Translations under genes and position numbers: made by a program
The notes under the pieces: model-generated
Databases searched by the model: none
What the model saw: the letters and a program-made list of their open reading frames with translations, nothing else
What the model was told of the DNA's origin: nothing
In this document: positions 54,130 through 62,496 of the stretch, piece after piece
Layout of the letters: every line of letters starts with the position of its first letter
Numbering within the stretch: the first letter of the stretch is position 1
NCBI GenBank assembly: GCA_038061695.1
Contig: JBBTYT010000013.1
Span: forward strand, 1 to 64,000
Length of the DNA stretch: 64,000 nucleotides
From: M10-OD1-4 sp038061695
GTDB lineage: Bacteria > Patescibacteriota > Minisyncoccia > GWC2-36-17 > M10-OD1-4
Direction: 5' to 3'

Positions 54130-54497
54130 TTTATTTCGCCATTATACATTTTAAGCTGTTTAAGCATAATCGGTTTTAACTTATTCTTTGGTAACATACC
54201 ATTAACTGCTTTTTTCAAAACTTCTGTTGAATCCTTTTCCATTATATCTCCAAGTGTAGTTTTTTTCAAACTTCCAGGTCTTCCAGAATGTTTAAAATAA
54301 ATCTTCTGCTCTAGTTTATTTCCTGTAAATTTCATACTATCAGTATTAAAAACATGAACTGTATTTGAAGCATCTAAGTTATGTCTTTGAAATGTTGGAT
54401 TATCTTTTCCCATTAAATACCAAGCAATCTCAGAAGCTAATCTTCCTAAAATTTTATCCTTAGCGTCAATCGTTTTAATTGTTTTTTTCTCTGTCAT
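54126..54497 (-). CDS. rplM: 50S ribosomal protein L13
   Basis: 123 residues from the ATG at 54495-54497. A TTG four codons upstream would overlap rplQ's stop codon and is less likely. Conserved IDAKDKILGRLASEIAWYLMGKD, KIYFKHSGRPG and GMLPKNKL are present. It is an early assembly protein of the large subunit. It is followed by rpsI and preceded by rplQ, all in the alpha-operon transcript. Confidence 0.95.
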   Translation of the reverse strand: MTEKKTIKTIDAKDKILGRLASEIAWYLMGKDNPTFQRHNLDASNTVHVFNTDSMKFTGNKLEQKIYFKHSGRPGSLKKTTLGDIMEKDSTEVLKKAVNGMLPKNKLKPIMLKQLKMYNGEIK

Positions 54498-54501
54498 ATT
54501 C

Positions 54502-54849
54502 TTATACAAATTCTATTTGGGCTAATTTAGCTCCGTCTGATTTTCTTCTTTCTAATTTTGTTATTCTAACATAACCTCCAGATCTATTTTCATATTTTGG
54601 AGATATTTCATCAAAAAGTTTTTTAGTTACATCTTCTGATAAAACTTTTCTAATTTGTCTAATATTGGAAACTGATTTAACTCTTGCCTTTGTTACCATT
54701 TTTTCAACTTTAGGACGAATTTCTTTTGCCCTTGCTTCAGTAGTTTTTATCTTGCCATTAATTATGAGCGCTGTAAGAAGAGCTTTAATAAAAGCCGTTC
54801 TTGGACCAGACTCTCTATGAAATTGTCTACCCTTTGTAAGATTATTCAC
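54502..54849 (-). CDS. rplQ: 50S ribosomal protein L17
   Basis: 115 residues, with the conserved GRQFHRESGPRTAFIKALL opening and the C-terminal YENRSGGYVRITKLERRKSDGA described in parts. It lies 1 base downstream of rpoA, the order used in most bacteria. It sits near the peptide exit tunnel. Confidence 0.96.
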   Translation of the reverse strand: MNNLTKGRQFHRESGPRTAFIKALLTALIINGKIKTTEARAKEIRPKVEKMVTKARVKSVSNIRQIRKVLSEDVTKKLFDEISPKYENRSGGYVRITKLERRKSDGAKLAQIEFV

Positions 54850-54850
54850 A

Positions 54851-55801
54851 TTATTTCTTTAACTCTAAGTCCAAATCTTTTAATGCTTTCTTTATTTCAG
54901 AAAGACCCTTTTCTCCCATACCATCAAGATCTAAAATAGCAGATTCTGTCTTTTTAATCAAGCCTGATACTGATTTAATACTTGAATCTTCCAAAGCAGA
55001 TATAGTCCTTGTAGATAAATCAAGCTCTGAAACCTTCATTTTGGTCGGGTCATTCTTACTCTTATCTACATAATCACTATTTTGATCACTCTCTATTTCT
55101 TGAATAGGCAAAAGATCGATACTCTCTTTTTTAAGATTAGAAAATTGTCCAATTAATATATCAACAGCATTATAAAAAGCGTCCTCAGGATCAATGCTTC
55201 CATCCGTATCTATTGTTATTTTTAATTTATTAAAATCAGTCCTATCCCCGACACGCATATCCTCAACATCATAATCTATCTTTTTTATTGGTGTAAATAT
55301 TGAATCAACAGCAATCACTCCAACATCTAATTTATGTTTTTTACTTACTTCAACAGGAATATATCCTAATCCTCTTTCTACGGTCATTTCCATTTCAAAA
55401 TTAGCTTTCTTATCTGTTAAAGTAGCTATAACAAAATCTTTATTTACAACCTCAACTTGACTTGGAGCTTTTATATCATTACCGGTAACAACTTTATCAC
55501 CAGTTACTTTAATAGTTACTATTTGTGGTTCATTTGAATGTAATTTAAATCTGATTTGCTTCACATTTAAAAGTAAATCAACAACATTTTCCATAACATG
55601 CGGAATAGTTGAAAATTCATGAGAAACACCCTTTATCTTAACAAAAGTTACTGCAACGCCAGGCAATGAAGCCAGTAATACTCTTCTTAAGGCATTACCT
55701 AATGTCATACCATAGCCAGGATAAAGCTCATCTATTTCAATGGTAGCTTTAAATCCATCTTTTTTAGTAACTTTTGGCTTTTGTGGTAAAGTGATTTCCA
55801 T
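54851..55801 (-). CDS. rpoA: DNA-directed RNA polymerase alpha subunit
   Basis: 316 residues with the N-terminal assembly domain (PGYGMTLGNALRRVLLASLPG) and the C-terminal helix-hairpin-helix domain (about 245-316) ending in LDLELKK. The CTD binds UP elements and activators. It follows rpsD in the transcript, with a 58-base spacer, and precedes rplQ. Confidence 0.96.
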   Translation of the reverse strand: MEITLPQKPKVTKKDGFKATIEIDELYPGYGMTLGNALRRVLLASLPGVAVTFVKIKGVSHEFSTIPHVMENVVDLLLNVKQIRFKLHSNEPQIVTIKVTGDKVVTGNDIKAPSQVEVVNKDFVIATLTDKKANFEMEMTVERGLGYIPVEVSKKHKLDVGVIAVDSIFTPIKKIDYDVEDMRVGDRTDFNKLKITIDTDGSIDPEDAFYNAVDILIGQFSNLKKESIDLLPIQEIESDQNSDYVDKSKNDPTKMKVSELDLSTRTISALEDSSIKSVSGLIKKTESAILDLDGMGEKGLSEIKKALKDLDLELKK

Positions 55802-55859
55802 ATAAATATATATTTAAACAACAAGGGTAATAATATATTACAACCCCTACTGTGATTAA

Positions 55860-56486
55860 TTATCTTGAATAAAATTCTGTGATTAACTGCATATTAAATC
55901 CTGAAGAAATATCATCTTTCTGAGGCATTCTGTTTATTGATATAGTCAAACTCTCTTTATCCAACCCAATCCAGTCTGCTGTTCGAAATTTCTTTAACTT
56001 ATCTTGTAATCCATTAAAAATAACTTTTGAATTTGAACCTTTTCTGATTGCTATTTTGTCGCCAATTTTCACTAAAATTGATGGGATATCCACTCTTTTA
56101 TCATTTATAGTTATATGCCCATGACCAACTATCTGCTTAGCCATACTTCTTGATCCGGCAAAACCGCCTCTAAAAACAACATTATCCAATCTTGTTTCTA
56201 ATATCTGAAGAAGAGTATCTCCTGTTATACCATCTTTTCTACTTGCAATTTCAAAATATTTTCTAAATTGATTTTCTCTAAGATAATAACTTCTTTTAAC
56301 TTTCTGCTTTTCACTTAATTGTATGCCATATTCTGACACACTCTTCCTTTTTTTACTAGGACCATGAACACCTGGAGAATAAGACCTTCTTGTTAAAGCA
56401 CATTTTTGGGTAAAACAACGATCACCTTTTAAAAAAAGCTTCTCTCCCGCCCTTCTGCATTTTTTACATTTTGAACCTACTTCCAT
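55860..56486 (-). CDS. rpsD: 30S ribosomal protein S4
   Basis: 208 residues from the ATG at 56484-56486. The frame extends 16 codons further upstream, but that extension is non-homologous, and the family begins close to the zinc finger. The four-Cys zinc site is CKKC with CFTQKC, followed by the S4 RNA-binding domain (LETRLDNVVFRGGFAGS). S4 nucleates 30S assembly and can repress this operon in other bacteria. Confidence 0.95.
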   Translation of the reverse strand: MEVGSKCKKCRRAGEKLFLKGDRCFTQKCALTRRSYSPGVHGPSKKRKSVSEYGIQLSEKQKVKRSYYLRENQFRKYFEIASRKDGITGDTLLQILETRLDNVVFRGGFAGSRSMAKQIVGHGHITINDKRVDIPSILVKIGDKIAIRKGSNSKVIFNGLQDKLKKFRTADWIGLDKESLTISINRMPQKDDISSGFNMQLITEFYSR

Positions 56487-56562
56487 AAAATAAATTAAAG
56501 CAAAGTGTCGATAAGTAATACAAAAGTAATACAAACTAACATCTTACTATCTTTCTTACTTG

Positions 56563-57021
56563 TTATATTCTTCTTGGCTTCTTAGCCTTACAACCATTAT
56601 GAGGTATCGGCGTAATATCGGCGATTGAAATTATATTTAAACCGAAATTTGCCAATCCTCTTGCAGCGGACTCTCTACCCTGCCCTATACCTTTAACATA
56701 AACAGCTAAATCTTGCAAGCCTGTTTTCTTTATTTTTTCTATTACAGTTTCAGCCACTTTTGCCGCCGCATAAGGTGTGGATTTCTTAGCACCTTTAAAT
56801 CCTAACGATCCTGATGATGACCAAGCTAAAACATTACCACTCTCATCAGTTATTGTAATTCTTGTATTGTTGTATGTTGCATCAATAAAAGCTTGACCTC
56901 TTCTTGTAATTGAGTTCTTTTTTACGGCATTTCCAACACTTTTAACAACAGCATCTTCAATGATTTTTGTTTCCTTCATTAAATCAGTCTCCGTTTGTTT
57001 TAATATTTTTTTCTTACCCAT
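56563..57021 (-). CDS. rpsK: 30S ribosomal protein S11
   Basis: 152 residues, with an extra N-terminal segment of about 30 residues. The core shows ATYNNTRITITDESGNVLAWSSSG in parts, then GIGQGRESAARGL and the end DITPIPHNGCKAKKPRRI. It forms part of the platform near the Shine-Dalgarno helix. It lies 4 bases from rpsM. Confidence 0.96.
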   Translation of the reverse strand: MGKKKILKQTETDLMKETKIIEDAVVKSVGNAVKKNSITRRGQAFIDATYNNTRITITDESGNVLAWSSSGSLGFKGAKKSTPYAAAKVAETVIEKIKKTGLQDLAVYVKGIGQGRESAARGLANFGLNIISIADITPIPHNGCKAKKPRRI

Positions 57022-57025
57022 AATA

Positions 57026-57412
57026 TTATTTCTTTGCTACAGCAACTCTTCCTGAGCCAACTGTTATTCTCTTATTTCCTCTTCTTGTTCTTGAATTTGT
57101 TTTAGTTCTCTGACCTCTTACTGGTAAACCCTTTTGATGTCTTATCCCTCTATAAGATTTTATATCTTTTAATCTTTTAATATTAAACATCACATCTCTT
57201 TTTAAATCTCCTTCTATTTTATGATTTTTCTCAAGATAATCCTTTAACCTATTGATATCGTCTGCTGATAATTTATTAGCTCTTGTATTCGGATCTATCT
57301 TTGTTGCCTTTAAAGCATTTTGAGATATCGCCTTTCCAACACCAAAAACATAGGTTAACGCAATCTCTATTCTTTTATCATCTGGTATATTTACACCGGC
57401 TATTCTTGGCAT
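57026..57412 (-). CDS. rpsM: 30S ribosomal protein S13
   Basis: 128 residues with MPRIAGVNIPDDKRIEIALTY-type opening, SYRGIRHQKGLPVRGQRTK in the rRNA-binding region and a basic C-terminal tail. It contacts P-site tRNA and the bridge to the large subunit. It follows rpmJ. Confidence 0.96.
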   Translation of the reverse strand: MPRIAGVNIPDDKRIEIALTYVFGVGKAISQNALKATKIDPNTRANKLSADDINRLKDYLEKNHKIEGDLKRDVMFNIKRLKDIKSYRGIRHQKGLPVRGQRTKTNSRTRRGNKRITVGSGRVAVAKK

Positions 57413-57438
57413 TATTTTTTTATCTTAATTAAATTTAA

Positions 57439-57552
57439 TTACTTTTGTCTTTGTTTATGTTTTACATTACCACAAATAACATGAACTCTGCCATTTCTTC
57501 TGACAGTCTTACATTTTGCGCACATTTTTTTTACAGATGCTCTGACCTTCAT
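57439..57552 (-). CDS. rpmJ: 50S ribosomal protein L36
   Basis: 37 residues, so short that it is easily missed: MKVRASVKKMCAKCKTVRRNG, with a later ICGNVKHKQRQK. The Zn site is C-x2-C plus a further Cys and His. The ATG at 57550-57552 overlaps the infA stop by ATGA. The infA-rpmJ-rpsM order is the usual alpha-operon start. Confidence 0.95.
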   Translation of the reverse strand: MKVRASVKKMCAKCKTVRRNGRVHVICGNVKHKQRQK

Positions 57553-57764
57553 TTTAATCTATAAGTTATCCTACCTTTTGTTAAATCATAAGGAGACATT
57601 TCCATTCTAACAACATCCCCAGGAAGAATCTTAATGTAATTCATTCGCATTTTACCAGATAAATGAGCTAAAATTAAGTTCCCATTTTCTAATCTTACTC
57701 TGAAATTAGTACTAGGTAAAGTCTCTTCTACTACGCCTTCTTTTATTATCTTTTCTTTTGTCAT
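57549..57764 (-). CDS. infA: Translation initiation factor IF-1
   Basis: 71 residues, S1-like OB fold. EGVVEETLPSTNFRVRLENG and GKMRMNYIKILPGDVVRMEMSPYDLTKGRI in parts match IF-1. It blocks the A site during initiation. It is the first gene of the alpha operon and uses UGA as its stop, overlapping rpmJ. Confidence 0.96.
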   Translation of the reverse strand: MTKEKIIKEGVVEETLPSTNFRVRLENGNLILAHLSGKMRMNYIKILPGDVVRMEMSPYDLTKGRITYRLK

Positions 57765-57767
57765 AAT

Positions 57768-57808
57768 AAGTTGTATATATTTTTAACAAAAAATATAATA
57801 AAAGTCAA
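57768..57808 (-). promoter_or_regulatory. Probable promoter of the alpha ribosomal operon
   Basis: On the minus strand, TTGACT occurs about 40 bases upstream of the infA ATG. A TAAAAA box lies at a 17-base spacing and a TATATA box further down. The exact -10 is uncertain, but this is the only gap ahead of the nine-gene ribosomal run. Confidence 0.45.
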
Positions 57809-57818
57809 TAGTTTTTAC

Positions 57819-59546
57819 TTACTCATTTATTTTTATAATAATTCTATCTGGATTTGAAGGAGCTCTGGAAGACCAAAATGGCCAAAGAGTGATTTCGGCG
57901 CTCTCTATTGATTCATTTGATGTTAGGACTTTTTTAATTTCCAATTCATCTTTACCTACAAGATTTACCTTTAAATCAGATATATTTATATTTCCGCCAA
58001 CAACCTCACTAGAACGAACTGAAAACGAAAATGAAGACTTATCAAGATTCAGAATACCACCATCGTAAGAAATTACTTGCGTTTCAGAATAAGTCTTTCT
58101 ATCATCTTTTATCTTATTTGCCAAGTTAGCATTCGCAAGAATTATTATATCTTTCTTATCAAAAGCAAATATAGTATATATTATTTTTATTGATGCTGTA
58201 AAGCTATCGGTTGCTAGACCTTCTTTTGGGGCATTGAGTGTTCCCATCTTTTCACTTATTGAAGTATCAAGCATCGTCAAATTATTTGGAATATTTGAGC
58301 TCAAATAATCTTTCTTACTTGATTCAATTTGACTTAATAATTCTGACTTTGCATCATCTAAATCAGATTTTGTTATAGCTCTTGTCTCTCCTAAAGATCC
58401 ACCACTCATACTACCGATAGATTTAGCATAAAATAATTTAAATTTATCAGTACCCTCAAATCCAGGTATTACAAAATCACTTGGAGAGATATTATATTCC
58501 GGTCCTGCTTTATCAGCTTCCACATCAACCTCAAGCATTCCTGGAGATATAACTTTATCGCCACTCATCTTAGCTCCAGGAATAGAAGATTTCTTCATCA
58601 ATCTAAAAATCTTCCCGTCATTTGTTTGAAATCTTGTTTTTGCCACCAACTGTTGCGATTCTGCATTATATCCATTATATACAGTAAGTTTACCGATTGA
58701 TTTTGTTGCTCCTGAAGATACGCCGGTAGCTTTAAATTCTCCGGAAATCTCTTTCTCAAGAGTAATAATTTGACCCGGAACTTTTCCATTTAAAATATCA
58801 ACAGCAGATACTGAGGCATCAGAAGAAACAGGGAATGTAAAATCAACTGTTTCTTTTTTAACTACTATTGTTAAATCAGCTTTTGATCTGAATAAAAACA
58901 TACCCCCAATAATAACAATAATGAGAGCCAAAACCATATAAGATGTTATTTTCTTATTTTGAAATAAAAATGTAAAATTTAAACTCGGCTTTTTGAAAAT
59001 TCTGTTGCCATCATTTGTTTTTTTAGCAAATAAATTTGATTCTTGAACTTCCAATTTATCTTTCATTGATTTTTCAAAAAATGAATTGGCATTCTGATTC
59101 TTCTCATAATTAAAAGAATTTACAGGCTCTTCAATAAAATTATTTTCTGCATCAATATCTATCTCTTCATGTTTTTTTATCTTCTCTTGTTCAATATTAT
59201 TTAAAAATGGAGGTCTCTTAATATCTGATATCAAATGATCATCTCTTATTACTTCAGAACTATCAATGAAATCAGATTGTGATATCCTATTCTTACCAGG
59301 AACACCAGCAGTATCAAAACCAGCTTTCTCAACAAATGACAATACATTTGCGTTATTTGATATTATTGTTAAGGATTTACCAAGAGCTTCAACTTCTCTT
59401 TTTAGAAGTTTTAAATTTATAAATTCTGAAAATAGCTCCGGATTCTCATCAATATTTAAATCAATTTCATTACTTCTGGTATTTTCTATTCTATCTATAA
59501 GGTATATCAATGATTCATTCTTATGAATATATAATGTTTTTTTCAT
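57819..59546 (-). CDS. Bitopic membrane protein with baseplate-J-like extracellular domain
   Basis: 575 residues. The N-terminal cytosolic domain (about 1-85) has alternating strands and helices ending in FVEKAGFDTAG, a STAS-like or ring-forming look. A charged linker (85-195) leads to a transmembrane helix (about 203-220). The extracytosolic part (220-575) contains KFKLFYAKSIGSMSGGSLGETRAI-type sequence reminiscent of baseplate-J/secreted spike proteins. I do not recognise a named function. It lies 5 bases from the next gene upstream, and the pair probably forms a complex spanning the membrane. Confidence 0.65.
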   Translation of the reverse strand: MKKTLYIHKNESLIYLIDRIENTRSNEIDLNIDENPELFSEFINLKLLKREVEALGKSLTIISNNANVLSFVEKAGFDTAGVPGKNRISQSDFIDSSEVIRDDHLISDIKRPPFLNNIEQEKIKKHEEIDIDAENNFIEEPVNSFNYEKNQNANSFFEKSMKDKLEVQESNLFAKKTNDGNRIFKKPSLNFTFLFQNKKITSYMVLALIIVIIGGMFLFRSKADLTIVVKKETVDFTFPVSSDASVSAVDILNGKVPGQIITLEKEISGEFKATGVSSGATKSIGKLTVYNGYNAESQQLVAKTRFQTNDGKIFRLMKKSSIPGAKMSGDKVISPGMLEVDVEADKAGPEYNISPSDFVIPGFEGTDKFKLFYAKSIGSMSGGSLGETRAITKSDLDDAKSELLSQIESSKKDYLSSNIPNNLTMLDTSISEKMGTLNAPKEGLATDSFTASIKIIYTIFAFDKKDIIILANANLANKIKDDRKTYSETQVISYDGGILNLDKSSFSFSVRSSEVVGGNINISDLKVNLVGKDELEIKKVLTSNESIESAEITLWPFWSSRAPSNPDRIIIKINE

Positions 59547-59551
59547 GATTA

Positions 59552-60724
59552 TTATTTTAACTTACTTATAGTGTATATTATAGCATAAATATATGAATAC
59601 TCTCCCTCTGTGAATAACTTTTTTTCATCTTTAAAAAAGTTTACCATATTACTCATATTTAAAAATTCCACTTCAACGTTTTTAACAAATGGAAGGTCAG
59701 AAAACCAATTATTACTTTTTTTAAATATCTGAGATATTTGAAGTGTAACATCTGAAGAAAAATAAATAAAAATGTTAGCCGGCAATAAATCAAATTTACT
59801 TAATGTGATTAGAGATGGTTTTATCTTACTAAGAATATTTTCTGCAGATATAAATGACAACGATCTAATATTATCCAATATACTTACATCAAGATCTCCG
59901 GAGATAAATTTTCTTTTAATGCTCTTTGCTTCCTCTCTACCTACGGCAAAATACTCTGATATATGCCTTTCAAAATCTCCATATCCGATATCAGCATTTT
60001 CAATATAGTCCACACGTCCTGATCTTAATAAAAATAGAGATGATAAGTTTTCAAATATATTTATAAATAAAGCATCTTCTAATTTAGAAAAATCTTTCTT
60101 TAAATTAACCAATGAGATATCCAGTGGAAAAGCTCCTTTAAAATTTCCTTTTAAAAAAGATGCTAGGCTTTTTAAGTTTAAACTTATCTCTTTTTTTGAA
60201 GCAACACCCAAAATTCCAATATTTATATTCTTGCCTGATAACTCTAAATAATCTTGTACTGGATAGCCATCTATTAAAATTTTCTCCAATTTTTCAAGCG
60301 ACATCATTTGACCGCTCTTTAAAAATTCTGATTTAATATCAATGATCATGGAGTCTATTTCGCTCTGAGTAATTTTTACCTCTCTATTAACTCTTTCAAA
60401 ATTTTTAGAAATAAAAATAGATGCGGAAACTTCTGGAGAAAAAGCAAACATTATATTACCTACTTTAATATTCATATTTGCAAGCTTATGCTTTATCTTA
60501 CCGCAATTTAATTTTAATTTATCAAAATCAAAATCTCCTTTCAAAAATGATTCTTCTTGTGTTTCAACTATAGAATTTATAATAGAAAATGTATCTCCTG
60601 TTTTTGACCGTTCTTTTTTAATTAAAAAAAATACAACTCTATCAGAAAAAATAGAGAAAAGAGAGAGATAGCCATTCTCATCAAAGATAGAATCATTTTT
60701 TTTAAAAATAGAGAAAAAAGACAT
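59552..60724 (-). CDS. Actin-like (FtsA/PilM-type) protein, tentative
   Basis: 390 residues without membrane helices. The general alternation of strands (FSIFSDRVVFFLIKK, NIMFAFSPEVSASIFI, NINIGILGVASKKE) fits the SHS2/actin-like architecture of FtsA and PilM, but the classic phosphate motif is degraded. With its neighbour, a bitopic membrane protein, it could be a divergent PilM-PilN-like pair. This assignment is low confidence, and no catalytic residue is seen. Confidence 0.45.
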   Translation of the reverse strand: MSFFSIFKKNDSIFDENGYLSLFSIFSDRVVFFLIKKERSKTGDTFSIINSIVETQEESFLKGDFDFDKLKLNCGKIKHKLANMNIKVGNIMFAFSPEVSASIFISKNFERVNREVKITQSEIDSMIIDIKSEFLKSGQMMSLEKLEKILIDGYPVQDYLELSGKNINIGILGVASKKEISLNLKSLASFLKGNFKGAFPLDISLVNLKKDFSKLEDALFINIFENLSSLFLLRSGRVDYIENADIGYGDFERHISEYFAVGREEAKSIKRKFISGDLDVSILDNIRSLSFISAENILSKIKPSLITLSKFDLLPANIFIYFSSDVTLQISQIFKKSNNWFSDLPFVKNVEVEFLNMSNMVNFFKDEKKLFTEGEYSYIYAIIYTISKLK

Positions 60725-60794
60725 TTTTATATACAGTATATCTAAATTAATATAATTTATTATATCATATATTTAAAATATGAGAGATATTTGG

Positions 60795-62255
60795 CTAATA
60801 TGCTTTGGCAAATATCACTCTTTTATTAGAAGGCTTACCTGTTTTAATACACTTGCCAAGCTCTTCTTTTTGGTCAAATGGAATACAGCGAATAGTCGCC
60901 CCGCTCTCCTCTTTAATTTGCTTCTCCACATCAGCGTCACCACACCAGTGAGCATAAACAAAATTTCCGCCTTCTATTGCTATCATAAAATCATTCCAAT
61001 TTTCTACTGTCTTACTTTTTTCTAATCTATAATCTAAAGCTCTCTTATATAAATTAGATTGGATTTCCTGTAAGATAGAATTAAGCTTATCAGCAATAAT
61101 ATCCAATGAAACTTTAATCTTTTCACCTGTATCTCTGCGTACAAGGACAGCTGAATTATTAGCTATATCTTTTGGTCCAAGCTCAACACGCACAGGCACT
61201 CCTTTTTTCTCCCATTCATAATATTTCTCACCAGGCCTTTTATCTCTCGCATCCACTTGAGACCTTATACCAAAGCTCTTTAAAATCTTATTAATCTCCT
61301 GAGCCTTAACTGTCACCATATCTCTATCTTTTTCTGATGGAATAATCGTAGTAATTATCGCTTGTATTGAAGCGATTTTTGGCGGTAAAACCAAACCTTT
61401 ATCGTCACTATGTGTCATTATCAATCCACCGATAGTCCTTGTGCTCAATCCCCAACTTGTCTGCCATCCATATTGCTCAACAGAACTCTTATCCAAAAAT
61501 TTCACATCAAATACTTTTGCAAAGTTTTGACCAAGATTATGCGACGTTGCAAACTGAAGAGCTTTTCCGTCCTGCATCATCGCTTCAATGGTGTATGTAG
61601 CTAAAGCTCCTGCAAATTTTTCCGATTCTGATTTCATGCCAGAAATAACAGGTATTGCCATAATATTTTCAGCAAAATCTCTGTAAATCTCCAGCATTTG
61701 TTTTGCTCTTAAATCCGCTTCTCCTTCTTTTTCATGAACCGTATGTCCTTCTTGCCATAAAAATTCAACTGTACGCAAAAACAATCTTGGACGCATCTCC
61801 CATCTAACCACATTTGCCCATTGATTGATGAGGAGAGGAAGATCGCGATATGAGTGAATCCATCTTGAAAAAACATCATACATTATAGTTTCTGATGTTG
61901 GACGAACAACCAACGGCTCCTCAAGTTTCTTTCCTCCGGCATGAGTAACAACAGCTATTTCCGGCGCAAATCCTTCAATATGCTTTTCTTCTTTTTTCAA
62001 AAGTCTTTCCGGTATAAAAAGCGGAAAATAAGCGTTCTGAACTCCCGTTTCCTTAAATTTTTCATCAAGAATATTTTGAGTTTTTTCCCAAAGAGCATAT
62101 CCATATGGCTTAATCACCATACATCCCCTAACAGGTCCGTACTCAGCAAGCTCAGCAACATCTACTATATCAAGATACCACTGTGAATAATCTTCAGCTC
62201 TCGCCGTTATCTTCTTTTCAGCAAATTTATCTTTTTTATCTGCGTTTGTCTCCAT
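60795..62255 (-). CDS. proS: Prolyl-tRNA synthetase, short archaeal/eukaryote-like type
   Basis: 486 residues from the ATG at 62253-62255. A TTG ten codons upstream lies inside the palindromic element and is less likely. Class II motifs: VRGCMVIKPYGYALWE (motif 1 region), VRPTSETIMY, WEMRPRLFLRTVEFLWQEGHT (motif 2) and THSDDKGLVLPP (motif 3). It lacks the bacterial INS editing domain, as in ProRS of archaea, eukaryotes and some bacteria such as Mycoplasma. The zinc-like C-terminal region carries Cys residues. The palindromic element starts 15 bases upstream. Confidence 0.94.
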   Translation of the reverse strand: METNADKKDKFAEKKITARAEDYSQWYLDIVDVAELAEYGPVRGCMVIKPYGYALWEKTQNILDEKFKETGVQNAYFPLFIPERLLKKEEKHIEGFAPEIAVVTHAGGKKLEEPLVVRPTSETIMYDVFSRWIHSYRDLPLLINQWANVVRWEMRPRLFLRTVEFLWQEGHTVHEKEGEADLRAKQMLEIYRDFAENIMAIPVISGMKSESEKFAGALATYTIEAMMQDGKALQFATSHNLGQNFAKVFDVKFLDKSSVEQYGWQTSWGLSTRTIGGLIMTHSDDKGLVLPPKIASIQAIITTIIPSEKDRDMVTVKAQEINKILKSFGIRSQVDARDKRPGEKYYEWEKKGVPVRVELGPKDIANNSAVLVRRDTGEKIKVSLDIIADKLNSILQEIQSNLYKRALDYRLEKSKTVENWNDFMIAIEGGNFVYAHWCGDADVEKQIKEESGATIRCIPFDQKEELGKCIKTGKPSNKRVIFAKAY

Positions 62256-62270
62256 ATCTTTGTTACTTTG

Positions 62271-62390
62271 AATTACGAAACTCAAAGATTAAGACTTTCT
62301 TCTGTGTACTCACGCTAATCTGCCGACCGGCAGATTAGCTGCGCTTACCGTTAACACGTCAGAAAGCCTTAATCTTTGAGTTTCGTAATT
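62271..62390. repeat. 120-bp palindromic element, copy 2 (upstream of proS)
   Basis: Outer arms of 24 bases pair perfectly apart from one pair, and the inner hairpin GCTAATCTGCC with GGCAGATTAGC is fully paired (11 bp) around a GACC/GGTC loop. In the orientation of proS it is 88% identical to the plus strand of 15098-15217. TTG before and CAA after extend the palindrome by three bases. Its end is 15 bases from the proS ATG. No target-site duplication is visible at either copy. Confidence 0.85.
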
Positions 62391-62496
62391 CAAGATTTGT
62401 TATTAATTTTCAAAATTACATAACTACATAATAAAGAAAACCGCGTTCTTTTGCAAGTATTTTGATTTTTATAATTATTTAATATACTCTATAAAT

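Noticed and set aside
56487..56534. Longer rpsD start 16 codons upstream
   Set aside because: The added residues are not like S4, and the family starts just before the zinc finger.
57549..57551. UGA read as glycine, as in Gracilibacteria
   Set aside because: infA and def end at UGA exactly where the families end, so UGA is a stop here.
62256..62285. Longer proS start at a TTG within the palindrome
   Set aside because: The ten extra codons lie in the repeat, and an ATG at 62253-62255 gives a normal N-terminus.
62271..62390. T-box riboswitch upstream of proS
   Set aside because: No T-box antiterminator sequence (the UGGN-type bulge) or following terminator is visible, and the copy at alaS is in the opposite orientation.
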